A stretch of 64,000 nt of DNA from Myxococcales bacterium (GTDB lineage Bacteria > Myxococcota_A > Polyangia > Polyangiales > Ga0077539), in assembly GCA_016792845.1 (NCBI GenBank), contig JAEUKH010000033.1, forward strand, positions 1 to 64,000, read 5' to 3'. The notes under the pieces were generated by a model. It did not search any database. It worked only from the letters and a program-made list of their open reading frames with translations, and was not told where the DNA came from. Within the stretch, counting starts at the first letter, position 1, and every line of letters starts with the position of its first letter. Below are positions 36,042 to 44,054 of the stretch, piece after piece. The translations under genes and the position numbers were made by a program.

Positions 36042-37703
36042 TCACCGCAGGGTGATGAGCACGGTCTTGAGGTGCAGCGCGGCGTCGTCGCTGGCCGGAA
36101 AGTCGTCTCCGAGGGGAAGATCTTTCATCTGGAGCACCTCGCGGTTGGCCTCCCGGAGCGCCTCGTGCAGGTGCCGTCGGAACTTCAACCGCGGGTACTG
36201 TTTATGGTTGGTGCACGCGAGCACGCGCCCCCCCGGCGCGACCAGCGGCGCCACGGCGCGGGCGAGTCGCTTGTAGTCTGACTCGGCGCTCCAGCGAGAG
36301 TCTTTGGTCGAGCTGTACGACGGCGGATCGAGGATGATGAGGTCGAAGCGCTCGCGTCGGCCGCGGGCGCCGTCGAGGTAGCCGAACACGTCGGCGCGCA
36401 CCATGCTGTGGGGGGCGTCGTCGAGGCCGTTGAGGCTGAGGTTCTCGCGGCACCAGGCGAGGGTGGTGGCCGAGACGTCGACGGTGACGCTCCGCGCGGC
36501 GCCACCGGCCGCGGCGGCGACGGTGAAGGGGCCGGTGTACGCGAAGAGGTTCAGCACCGAGAGACCGCGGGCCATGGCCATCACCCGACGGCGGTTCTCG
36601 CGCATGTCGAGGAAGATCCCCGTCGAGAGCCCGTCGCCGAGTCTGACCCTGAACTTCAGACCGTTCTCGCAAACGACGAGGGGCTCCGGGTGCGCCTCGC
36701 CGCGCACCGGAAGGGCAGGCGCCACGTCATCGCGCCGGGTGTCGACGAGGGTGTTGGCCTGCTTCGGCCGCAGCTTCAGGTACACCCCCCGGAAGCCCAT
36801 GGCGGCCACCGCGTCGAGGGCCGCTTCGTCACGGTCGCCGTAAGCGCTCAGCACCGCGAAATCGCCGAACACGTCGACGGTGTCGCGGGCGCCGTCGCCG
36901 TGATGCAAGAGCCGAAAGCAGTCGGTGCCGGGGTCCGTCGCGAGGTGCCATCGGGCGCGCGCCGCGTCGTCGAGGCGCTCGGCGAAGCTGCGCCCATCAT
37001 CGACCCCGTCGAGCCACGCCGCGAAGCTAGGCGGAACGGTCGCTTCGAGGTGCATCGGCGTGTGCTGCGTCGGGTGCACGAGGTCGAGCGAGGCGGCGTG
37101 CAGCATCAGCCGCGAGGCCGGCGGGCCGCCGTAGCGCGCGTCACCCGCGATGGGGCACTTGAGCGCCGCGAGCTGAACCCGGAGCTGATGGGTGCGCCCG
37201 GTCTCGGGCACGAGCGCGACGAGGCAGCGATCGCCGCGCCGCGCCACCTCGGTGAGCGTCGTGACCGCGCGCTGCGCGCCCTTCGGAGGCGCCCCAGGCC
37301 GCGCCGTCAGCGCCCGCATGCCGCCCTCGCCATCCGCGACGAGGTCGTGTTCGAGGCGCTGGGTGCGCGGCGCCTTGGGGTGGCGCAGCACACACGCGAG
37401 GTACCGCTTCGCCACCTGGCGCCCCTCGAAGGCCGCGGCGAGGCCCTTGTTGGCCTCTCGACGCCGCGCGAACACGATGATGCCCGAGGTCTCGCGGTCG
37501 AGCCGCTGGTGCACCCCGAGGTAGTCGCTCGCCCCTGACCCGCGCGCCGCCCAATACGCCCGGAGGCGCGTCACGAGATCGTTCGAGGGGCCCTCGTCGG
37601 GGCTGTGGGTGCTCACCCCAGGGGGCTTGTTCAGCGCGATGAGCGCGTCGTCTTCGTACACCACGGCCGCGGGGTCGAGTGCGTGGGTCAGGGCTTCAAT
37701 CAC
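36042..37703 (-). CDS. fusion of an RluA/RluD-type pseudouridine synthase and an RlmI-like methyltransferase
   Basis: The first 240 residues are a pseudouridine synthase: VVYEDDALIALNKPPGVSTH, the catalytic loop HQRLDRETSGIIVFARR and ETGRTHQLRVQLA. The remaining 310 are a class I SAM methyltransferase of the RlmI/RlmK kind: VRLGDGLSTGIFLDMRENR, SAM motif VLNLFAYTGPFTVAAAAGG and catalytic ILDPPSYSS. Both halves modify rRNA bases in separate E. coli proteins, so the fusion probably makes two modifications in 23S rRNA. A GTG at 37703 is the likely start (553 residues), as an ATG at 37844 would extend far into the divergent gene. The target nucleotides cannot be told. Confidence 0.88.
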   Translation of the reverse strand: MIEALTHALDPAAVVYEDDALIALNKPPGVSTHSPDEGPSNDLVTRLRAYWAARGSGASDYLGVHQRLDRETSGIIVFARRREANKGLAAAFEGRQVAKRYLACVLRHPKAPRTQRLEHDLVADGEGGMRALTARPGAPPKGAQRAVTTLTEVARRGDRCLVALVPETGRTHQLRVQLAALKCPIAGDARYGGPPASRLMLHAASLDLVHPTQHTPMHLEATVPPSFAAWLDGVDDGRSFAERLDDAARARWHLATDPGTDCFRLLHHGDGARDTVDVFGDFAVLSAYGDRDEAALDAVAAMGFRGVYLKLRPKQANTLVDTRRDDVAPALPVRGEAHPEPLVVCENGLKFRVRLGDGLSTGIFLDMRENRRRVMAMARGLSVLNLFAYTGPFTVAAAAGGAARSVTVDVSATTLAWCRENLSLNGLDDAPHSMVRADVFGYLDGARGRRERFDLIILDPPSYSSTKDSRWSAESDYKRLARAVAPLVAPGGRVLACTNHKQYPRLKFRRHLHEALREANREVLQMKDLPLGDDFPASDDAALHLKTVLITLR

Positions 37704-37732
37704 TGCTTCGCCAATGTTCGACAGGGAGGGAG

Positions 37733-39040
37733 TTGCGGTACCGTCAGCGCGTGCTCTGGGTTGCGCTTGCTCAACTTCACTGTGCCATCGAGATGTTGCC
37801 TCAAACCGCGGGCCCAGCGTCGCCGTCGGCCGAGGGTGTAACACACGCGCTCGGGTACTACGACGCCGTCACCGGCGATCGCCTCGGCGACGCAGAGGCC
37901 GCGAGCCTGCGCCCGGTCTTCGTGCGCGACGACGGCAGCGTGCTCAACGTCGCGGTGGCGCAGGGCCGCGGCGACGCCTCGCTCGTGGCCTCGGTGCCCC
38001 TCGACAACACCCGGCGCTACCGCGTGCGAATCGACGGCGCGAGCTCGCTCCGGTACTTCGGCTGCGAGGCCGAATTCGAGGCAGATGGCGCGCCGGGGCG
38101 GCAGTTTCGGGTGCTCCTCGTGCCGCGGCAGCGCGAGGTGCTCTTGCGCGTCCGGGCCGGGCACGGCGCGCGCTGGCGGGCCCTCTCTGACGAGACCCTG
38201 AGCCGCTCAGAGCTCCGGGCCGCTGCGGCGAGCGAGCGCGAGGTCGAGGTCCATCGTGGCGGCTGCGACGGCGCCTCGCAGGGCGCGCCCGGTCGGTGGT
38301 GCGTGCGCTCGCTGGCCGAGTCCCCGGGGCCCATGAATCTCAGCGTCTATGTGCCCGGCTTCGGCTTGAACGCCGTCACCGTCGACGCGACCCACCCGGC
38401 CCGCGCGCTCTTCGCTGAAGTTTCGTATGAAGGCCAGGTGGTGCCGCGCGCCGTCTTGCAGCTCGGCGCGAGCGCCGGCGTCTACCAGGGCGACGGCCTC
38501 GGGGGCGTCTTCGCGCTCAACGTCACCGTCGCCGGGGCCGGGGTCGAGCTCGCCTGCCCGATGCAGTCAACGTGTCTCAGACCCTACCTGCACCTCGGGG
38601 GCTTCGCGTCGCCCTACCGCCGCGGCACCTTCCTCGTGGGCCCGGGCGAGGCCCGGGTGCCAGACACCACCGTCACGGGCTCGCTGCTCGGGCTCGAAGT
38701 GGGCGGGGGGCTCACGGTGTACCCCGGCGGCACAGACGACAAGCTCCGCTTCTCTGCGGGGCTCTCGATGCTCTACGCGGGGCGCGACGCCGAGCGCGAC
38801 GCGGCCCATCGGTTGACCCTCTCGCCCGCCGCAGCGCAGGCCGGGTTGGGGGCCGAACTCCAGGCCGCGTACCGGCTCGCAGGGAGCTTTCAAGTCTTCG
38901 CGGGGGCCCGCTTTCTCGCCCTGCCGCGCTTCGGGAGCGAGGGGCGACAGTTCAGCTATCTCGGCGACGCCGGGGTGCGCGACGCGCTGGCATCGATGGT
39001 GCAGTTCGCGCTCTCTGCCGGACTTGGAGTCGACCTATGA
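37733..39040 (+). CDS. envelope protein with beta-barrel-like C-terminus (unknown)
   Basis: The start is uncertain: a TTG at 37733 gives a basic n-region (RYRQR) and hydrophobic VLWVALAQLHCAIEML but lies only 3 bases after GGAGG; a GTG at 37751 is the alternative. After the signal come Ig-like or PEGA-like stretches (about 45-200) with RVRIDGASSLRYFGCEAEFE. The last 250 residues contain alternating amphipathic strands with a Cys pair (LACPMQSTCL) and end LASMVQFALSAGLGVDL, as in outer-membrane barrels. The following lipoprotein gene overlaps by ATGA. No family recognised. Confidence 0.65.
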   Translation: MRYRQRVLWVALAQLHCAIEMLPQTAGPASPSAEGVTHALGYYDAVTGDRLGDAEAASLRPVFVRDDGSVLNVAVAQGRGDASLVASVPLDNTRRYRVRIDGASSLRYFGCEAEFEADGAPGRQFRVLLVPRQREVLLRVRAGHGARWRALSDETLSRSELRAAAASEREVEVHRGGCDGASQGAPGRWCVRSLAESPGPMNLSVYVPGFGLNAVTVDATHPARALFAEVSYEGQVVPRAVLQLGASAGVYQGDGLGGVFALNVTVAGAGVELACPMQSTCLRPYLHLGGFASPYRRGTFLVGPGEARVPDTTVTGSLLGLEVGGGLTVYPGGTDDKLRFSAGLSMLYAGRDAERDAAHRLTLSPAAAQAGLGAELQAAYRLAGSFQVFAGARFLALPRFGSEGRQFSYLGDAGVRDALASMVQFALSAGLGVDL

Positions 39041-40020
39041 ACACCCCGCCGATGCTCCGCGTTGCCGCTCGCTCGCTCATGGCCCTCGGCCTCGCGCGCG
39101 CCCTCTCAGCCTGCGCGGGGGCCGACGAGGCCACCGGCGGCCGCGCCCCCGACGCCGCGGTGTCAGCAGAGTTTTGCGACGACAACCGCCTCACCGTCGG
39201 CACCACCTGCGATCAAGAGTCGCAGTGCCGCCGCAACCTCACCTGTGTGCTCAGGCCAGGTGACACCAAGAAGACCTGCCAGCCGGTCACCGGGGTGTGT
39301 GGGGGTGCATCAGAATTCTGTTTTGAAGGCGCTCGCTGTGCGAGCAATCGCTGTCTCTTCTCGCCCGTGCCCGAGACGACCTTCCAGGGGGTCTCGGCGA
39401 CGGTGGGGCTCACGACGCCCACAGCCCAGCAGCGGTACGCGCTCTCGCCGGGCGCGGCCGGGGCGCGGGTCGACACCTTCCAGTGGAGCCTTCCGACGGG
39501 GCTGACCCTGAGCCCCGAGGCGGTGGTGGTGGCCGCGGTGCTCAACGCGCCGCCGCGTCGACGGTCGGGCACCAACACCCTCGCCAACCCCGACGCCATC
39601 CAATGGATCTGGACGAGCGACACCGCCGCCGGCGGCACGATGCTGCGCGCCGAGCTGGGCGACGGCCGCCGCGGCATCACGCGCGACGGGAGCCTCCTCG
39701 GCCCCGCCCTCCAGACCCTCCCGCCGGCGAGCTATTGGTGGCTCGTGTACGTGCTCGAGCGCGGCACCGTGGTGGCCGTGAGCGAGGTGCGCACCTTCGA
39801 GGTCTACGACCCCACGGCGCCCGCCCAACGCGAGCGCTGCCAGCGCCGCGAAGACTGCGTGGGCGCGGGGCAGACCTCGCTCCAGTTCGACTGCGTGGCC
39901 CAGCGCTGCGTGCGCCGGTGTTCGAGCGACGGAGACTGCGTGGGCGCCACCCGTTGCGACCTCGTGCGGCAATACTGCGACGAGCCGCGTAACGGCGGCC
40001 ACTGCGAGCCCCTGCCTTGA
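39037..40020 (+). CDS. cysteine-containing lipoprotein (unknown)
   Basis: The ATG at 39037 overlaps the preceding stop by ATGA. The 327-residue product has a lipoprotein signal (LARALSACAGAD). Two cysteine-rich patches flank a central beta domain: residues 45-105 (CDDNRLTVGTTCDQESQC, CRRNLTCVLRPG) and the last 60 residues (RCQRREDCVGAGQ, CVRRCSSDGDCVG, CDLVRQYCDE). The patches resemble the small disulfide modules common in myxobacterial surface proteins. The central part (about 110-255) holds FQWSLPTGLTLSPEAVVVA and YWWLVYVLERGTVVAV. Probably surface-exposed with the barrel-like neighbour; function unknown. Confidence 0.72.
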   Translation: MNTPPMLRVAARSLMALGLARALSACAGADEATGGRAPDAAVSAEFCDDNRLTVGTTCDQESQCRRNLTCVLRPGDTKKTCQPVTGVCGGASEFCFEGARCASNRCLFSPVPETTFQGVSATVGLTTPTAQQRYALSPGAAGARVDTFQWSLPTGLTLSPEAVVVAAVLNAPPRRRSGTNTLANPDAIQWIWTSDTAAGGTMLRAELGDGRRGITRDGSLLGPALQTLPPASYWWLVYVLERGTVVAVSEVRTFEVYDPTAPAQRERCQRREDCVGAGQTSLQFDCVAQRCVRRCSSDGDCVGATRCDLVRQYCDEPRNGGHCEPLP

Positions 40021-40041
40021 GCGGGCCGCTGCCCCGCGGCG

Positions 40042-40647
40042 CTACCGCGTGCGCAAGATGACGTGAAAGCCGAAGGGCGTCTCGACGATGTCGCTGAGCT
40101 GCCCAGGCTGGAGCGCGAAGGCCGCCCGCTCGAAGGGCGCCACCATGGCCCCGCGCCCGAAGCGACCCAACGAGCCGCCGCGCTCGGCGGCCCCAGGCTC
40201 GTCAGAGTATTCGCGAACGAGCTGGGCGAAGGGCACACCCGACTTCGCACGGCGGAGCGCCTCTTCGGCCCGCGCCCGCGCCTCCACCGCGTGACGGGTC
40301 ACCCCATCGACCACGCGCTCCGAGTCGACGTGCATCACCAGGAGGTGGCTCGCCTCGATCTCTTGCGGGGCCTCTGGGCCGAGCGGCGGCAGGCCCTGCG
40401 TGGGCGGCGGGAGCTGCCCCGTCGGGTCGGGCACCATGCCGTTGGGGAGCGGCGCTGCGGGCCGTTCAGCCGAGCCGACGGGGGCCTCGCGGGCGCCCCC
40501 CGGGTCGGCGGCGCGGGCGGGGGTGTTCGCCCGATTGGTTGATCCTGCGACGGCCACGAGCACCGCCACCAGCGTTGCCGCGCCGAGCCCCGCGGGCACC
40601 CACCACTCTGCCCGTGAGCCGGGCGCGTCTTGTGTTTGTCGACCCAT
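40042..40647 (-). CDS. parvulin-type peptidylprolyl isomerase, membrane-anchored
   Basis: The ATG at 40647 gives 201 residues; the frame extends upstream without a better start. An N-terminal membrane helix (WWVPAGLGAATLVAVLVAVAG) is followed by a Pro/Gly linker and a parvulin domain: IEASHLLVMHVDSERVVDGV, then GGSLGRFGRGAMVAPFERAA and FALQPGQLSDIVETPFGFHV. Parvulins assist folding of exported proteins by cis-trans isomerisation of prolyl bonds. It is divergent from the HTH-receiver gene. Confidence 0.9.
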   Translation of the reverse strand: MGRQTQDAPGSRAEWWVPAGLGAATLVAVLVAVAGSTNRANTPARAADPGGAREAPVGSAERPAAPLPNGMVPDPTGQLPPPTQGLPPLGPEAPQEIEASHLLVMHVDSERVVDGVTRHAVEARARAEEALRRAKSGVPFAQLVREYSDEPGAAERGGSLGRFGRGAMVAPFERAAFALQPGQLSDIVETPFGFHVILRTR

Positions 40648-40741
40648 CGTGCCGCGAGTCGTCTGCGAAGAAGGCAAAGGTGTCAACCGTGTCACGAATT
40701 CCTCCCTCGGGGGTGTGGTGTGGGGCGTTCAGGGTGTGATA

Positions 40742-40753
40742 CAAGTGCACTTG
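40742..40753. promoter_or_regulatory. palindromic operator candidate
   Basis: CAAGTGCACTTG is a perfect 12-bp palindrome 62 bp before the HTH-receiver gene. A second, imperfect dyad (GTGGTAC at 40758-40764 with GTGCCAC at 40772-40778) follows within a few bases. Such sites are typical for autoregulation by a neighbouring dimeric regulator. Confidence 0.45.
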
Positions 40754-40815
40754 AATCGTGGTACAGAGTTTGTGCCACGACGAAGTTGCGTGGCGAGCGA
40801 GCGAAAGGTCGGCGT

Positions 40816-41388
40816 ATGGTGAAGCTTCTGCATGCTGAAGAGTTGGCCCGTCTGGCGGGTGTGCACAAGAGCACGGTGTTGCTCGCGATTCGCCGGGGCG
40901 AGCTGCGTGCGTCGCGCACCGCGGGTCGAAGCGCGCGGATCGCGCCGGAAGATGCGCGGGCCTACCTGCGCATGCGCGAAAAGCCGATTCCGGCCGAGCT
41001 TGAGGCGCACGGCGGCGTGGCCCGGGTGGCGGTGCTGACCGAGTCGGCCGATGTGATTTCGCTGGTCAGGCAAGCGCTCCCTGAGGGCACCGAGATCGTG
41101 GGCGAGCCCGACATTTCAAGCACCCTTCTTGCGATTGGTGCCGGCGCCCCGGTGGCCCTGGTGGTCGACCTCGACATTCAGTTCTTCAACCCCGCGGCGC
41201 TGCTCCGGTCGCTCAGGGCTTCACCGCTTCTGCGTTCGACGCGCATCCTGGCGGTGGGCCTCCGCGACGAACTCTTCAGCGCCGCGCGGAGCTCCGGGGC
41301 CGAAGCGGCCATCGAGAAGGTCGACCAGCGCACGCTCTCTGACACGCTCCGGCGGCTTGTGGCCGACGCCCTTGAGGCCTCAAACTGA
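40816..41388 (+). CDS. helix-turn-helix protein with receiver-like domain
   Basis: The ATG at 40816 gives 190 residues. The N-terminus is an excisionase/MerR-like winged helix (ELARLAGVHKSTVLLAIRRG then LRASRTAGRSARIAPEDARAY). The C-terminal 120 residues resemble a response-regulator receiver: VARVAVLTESADVISLVRQAL, a phosphoacceptor-like Asp in ALVVDLDIQFFNP, and the late Lys in AAIEKVDQR. The order (DNA-binding first, receiver last) is the reverse of most response regulators. No histidine kinase is adjacent. Palindromes upstream suggest it controls itself and maybe the divergent isomerase gene. Confidence 0.75.
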   Translation: MVKLLHAEELARLAGVHKSTVLLAIRRGELRASRTAGRSARIAPEDARAYLRMREKPIPAELEAHGGVARVAVLTESADVISLVRQALPEGTEIVGEPDISSTLLAIGAGAPVALVVDLDIQFFNPAALLRSLRASPLLRSTRILAVGLRDELFSAARSSGAEAAIEKVDQRTLSDTLRRLVADALEASN

Positions 41389-41391
41389 GGC

Positions 41392-42054
41392 GTGATCCGG
41401 CCCTCAGCACTCTCGTTGATGTTCGGGGCCCTGATGCTGTCGACGGCGACGGTTTGGGCCCAGACCACCCCCTCAGCACCGTGGGCGCTTCCCGCGCCGC
41501 CCCCCTCGGCCTCGTCACCCCCCTCGTCTGAAGCGGCGACCGCGCCAGAGGGTGCGCCCCGGCCTCGGTCGTCGTGGTCACGCGGCAGCCGCATCCTCGC
41601 CGAGTCGCTGGGCGCGGTGCTGGGTGCGGCGGTCGGCGCGGGCGGCGGCTTCATCACCGAGCTCGCCCTGGTCGAGAACTCGCCGAGCCTTCAGCTGCCG
41701 GTTCTCGCGGCCTTCTTCGCGATGCCCGCAGGCGTCACCGTGGCAGGCTCGCTCGGCGGCGCCGACGGCCGCTACGGCTACGCGCTCCTCGGCGCGACCC
41801 TCGGGGCCGCCGTGGCCATCCCCCTGAGCGTGGCCCTCGACGAGTTCGACCGTGACGCCGAGCCCCTCGTCGCCGGCGTCTTGGTGGTCTTGCCCATCGT
41901 GGGCGCGATCACGGGTTACGAGCTCAGCAACCCCAACGGCGAGCCTCGGGCGCGCTCCGAGCGCGACGCCGCGCGCGACCGCCCGCGCCTCGTTGGGGGC
42001 GGCCTCCGCCCGACCCAGGGGGGCTTCAACGTCGGCGCGGCCTGGCAGTTCTAA
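41392..42054 (+). CDS. secreted or membrane protein with Gly/Ala-rich hydrophobic segments (unknown)
   Basis: A GTG start at 41392 lies 3 bases after the previous stop. The 220-residue product has a signal peptide (ALSLMFGALMLSTATVWAQ), a Pro/Ser-rich stretch to about residue 60, then three hydrophobic segments with small residues (LGAVLGAAVGAGGGFITEL, VLAAFFAMPAGVTVAGSLGG, LLGATLGAAVAIPLSVAL) and a last one near VAGVLVVLPIVGAITGYEL. It ends FNVGAAWQF, with a terminal aromatic as in outer-membrane proteins. Glycine-zipper-like. No family recognised. Confidence 0.65.
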   Translation: MIRPSALSLMFGALMLSTATVWAQTTPSAPWALPAPPPSASSPPSSEAATAPEGAPRPRSSWSRGSRILAESLGAVLGAAVGAGGGFITELALVENSPSLQLPVLAAFFAMPAGVTVAGSLGGADGRYGYALLGATLGAAVAIPLSVALDEFDRDAEPLVAGVLVVLPIVGAITGYELSNPNGEPRARSERDAARDRPRLVGGGLRPTQGGFNVGAAWQF

Positions 42055-42069
42055 GCCCGCGAGCGGGCG

Positions 42070-44031
42070 TCAGGCGAGGGCGTCCCAGGCGCTCCGGCAG
42101 GCCTCGGGCGCGGTCGCCACGAAGGTCTGGCTCACCCGGGCGAGCACGGCCTCTTGGGCCGCAAAGGGCCCTTCGAGGGCCTCGGCCCGCGCCTTCGCGA
42201 AGGCGGCAAGCCGCTCGGCGGTGTCGCGGAGCTGTTGCGGCGCCTCGGTGATGGCCCCCGCCTTGAGGAGCATCACCTGCCGTGCCGGGTCGACGAAGAC
42301 CCGCTCGACCTGACGCAGCGACTCGAAGAGGTCGCCGAGCACCTTCGCGACATAGGCCTCGAAGCCTTGCTGACGGCGCTGGGCCAGGCGTTGGAGGTTC
42401 TGCGACACGGCCTGCTGCGACTGCCGCTCGACCACGGTCATGCGCTGGGCGGCCTGCTCGCGACGGCCCGCGACCTGCCGCAGCTGCACCGTCGCGCGGT
42501 CGGCGTCTTCGCGGATCCGACGGGCCTCGCCGTTGAGGCGGTCGATGCGGGCCCGAGTCTCGCTGCGCTGGTCACCGGCCATGGCGAGGGCCTGCTCGGC
42601 CTCAGACGGCGCCACCACGCGCCCAGGTCGCGCCGCGCCGAGCGCCTTGTCGACCTCGGCCAGCACCGCCGCGGTCTGTGACTCTCGGGCTCGGGCGTCG
42701 TCGAGCTTCTTGACAAGCGCCGCAATTTGTGCTTGCTCCTGCGCTTCGCGGGCGCGGAGGCGGTCGAGCTCGGCGCGGGCCGCGGCGACGGCGCCTTGGC
42801 GTTGGGCGAGGGCGCCCTCGTCGGCTTCGACCTCGTCGTCGAGGGCGCGGAGCTTCGAGCGCCACTCGTCTTTGCCGAAGAGAGCGGGCTCTTCTTTTCG
42901 GTGGGCTTCGAGGGCGGCGCGTTTGGCGGGCAGGCCTTGGGCGAGGGCGGTGGCTTCGGTTTGGGTCTCGGTCGCAAGGCTCTGGGCGCGCGCGAGCTCG
43001 GCGTGGAGCGTCGCGATAGTGGCCGTGCGCCCCTGGCCTTCGTTTCGAACCTGCTCGATCTCTCGGGTGATGATGGCGAGCGTCTCTTGCTCGTGGGCCC
43101 ACCGCACGATGAGCCGCGCGGTGGCCTGGTCTTTCACGAGCTCGGCCTCGCGGGCGCTCAGGGCGGCGATTTCGCCCTCGACGCGCCGCAGCTGAACCCC
43201 AAGCTCATCGAGGCTGGCCTTGAGCTGGAGCTCGATCTGCGCGGCCTGCTCTGCCTCGCCGCGCACCTCGACGAGCTGCTCGGTCTCGGGCGGCGGCGGC
43301 GCGACGAGGTCTTCGGGCAGATCGCTCGCGAAGGGGAGGCGCTCGGGCCACGACGGCGGCACCTCGCAGCCCGCCACTTCGCTCAGCGCCGCGAGCTGGG
43401 CGCGCAGGGTCGTGAGCGCGCGGGCGTACACCGCGCCCACGGCCGAGACGTACTGTCGGTACTGCTCGCTGGCGGCGTCGAGCTGGGTGAGGTCGGGGCG
43501 CTTGACCGCGCCGAGGGCCTCGGTGAGCGCCGCAGCGGCCTCGCGGAGCCGCGCGGCCTCGGGCTCGAAGCGCGCGAGGAGGGCCTCTTGCTGGGCGCGG
43601 TTGTTGTGGGCCTCAAGCTTCTCGCGCGCCGCGGCGGCGTCGTGCCCTTGGGCCGCGAGGGCGAGCACGGCGGCGAGCTCACCGCGCTGCCGCACCATCT
43701 CGTTGCGGAGCGCGCCCACCAGGGCCGACACCCGGCCGAGGTTCTCATCGCGCGGGCCTTGGAAGGAGAAGCGCCCCACCACCTCGTAGAGGTCGGTGAG
43801 CCCGGTGAGCCCGTGCGGGTCAAGCGGCTGCCAGAGCCCCGCGAGCGAGACGCGCTGCGACGGCTGCGGGGGCAGCGATGCGCCGAAGGCTCCGACGCCC
43901 GGGCCGAAGGGCAAGAGCCCCGCGCGGGTCTCGGCGTCGAGGGCGTCGAGCGACGCGACCACGCCGCCGAGGGTGTTCACCACATCTTGATAAAACCGCA
44001 CATACGGGAGAAGCGGGTCAACCGTGGCCAT
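42070..44031 (-). CDS. long coiled-coil protein in the dynamin/Hsp70 operon
   Basis: The 653-residue product is cytoplasmic by appearance (no signal peptide) and begins MATVDPLLPYVRFYQDVVNT. Residues 90-230 and 270-540 are Ala/Glu/Gln/Arg-rich heptads typical of long coiled coils (ELAAVLALAAQGHDAAAARE, LQLKASLDELGVQLRRVEGE). A Pro-rich break occurs near 245-260. The last 100 residues are more globular (FVDPARQVMLLKAGAITEAP). It is the last gene of a four-gene operon, 23 bp after the dynamin-like gene. It may be a scaffold or membrane tether for the GTPase; that role is inferred. Family unknown to me. Confidence 0.72.
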   Translation of the reverse strand: MATVDPLLPYVRFYQDVVNTLGGVVASLDALDAETRAGLLPFGPGVGAFGASLPPQPSQRVSLAGLWQPLDPHGLTGLTDLYEVVGRFSFQGPRDENLGRVSALVGALRNEMVRQRGELAAVLALAAQGHDAAAAREKLEAHNNRAQQEALLARFEPEAARLREAAAALTEALGAVKRPDLTQLDAASEQYRQYVSAVGAVYARALTTLRAQLAALSEVAGCEVPPSWPERLPFASDLPEDLVAPPPPETEQLVEVRGEAEQAAQIELQLKASLDELGVQLRRVEGEIAALSAREAELVKDQATARLIVRWAHEQETLAIITREIEQVRNEGQGRTATIATLHAELARAQSLATETQTEATALAQGLPAKRAALEAHRKEEPALFGKDEWRSKLRALDDEVEADEGALAQRQGAVAAARAELDRLRAREAQEQAQIAALVKKLDDARARESQTAAVLAEVDKALGAARPGRVVAPSEAEQALAMAGDQRSETRARIDRLNGEARRIREDADRATVQLRQVAGRREQAAQRMTVVERQSQQAVSQNLQRLAQRRQQGFEAYVAKVLGDLFESLRQVERVFVDPARQVMLLKAGAITEAPQQLRDTAERLAAFAKARAEALEGPFAAQEAVLARVSQTFVATAPEACRSAWDALA

Positions 44032-44054
44032 GACGCGTGATCCTCAATGGGCCC

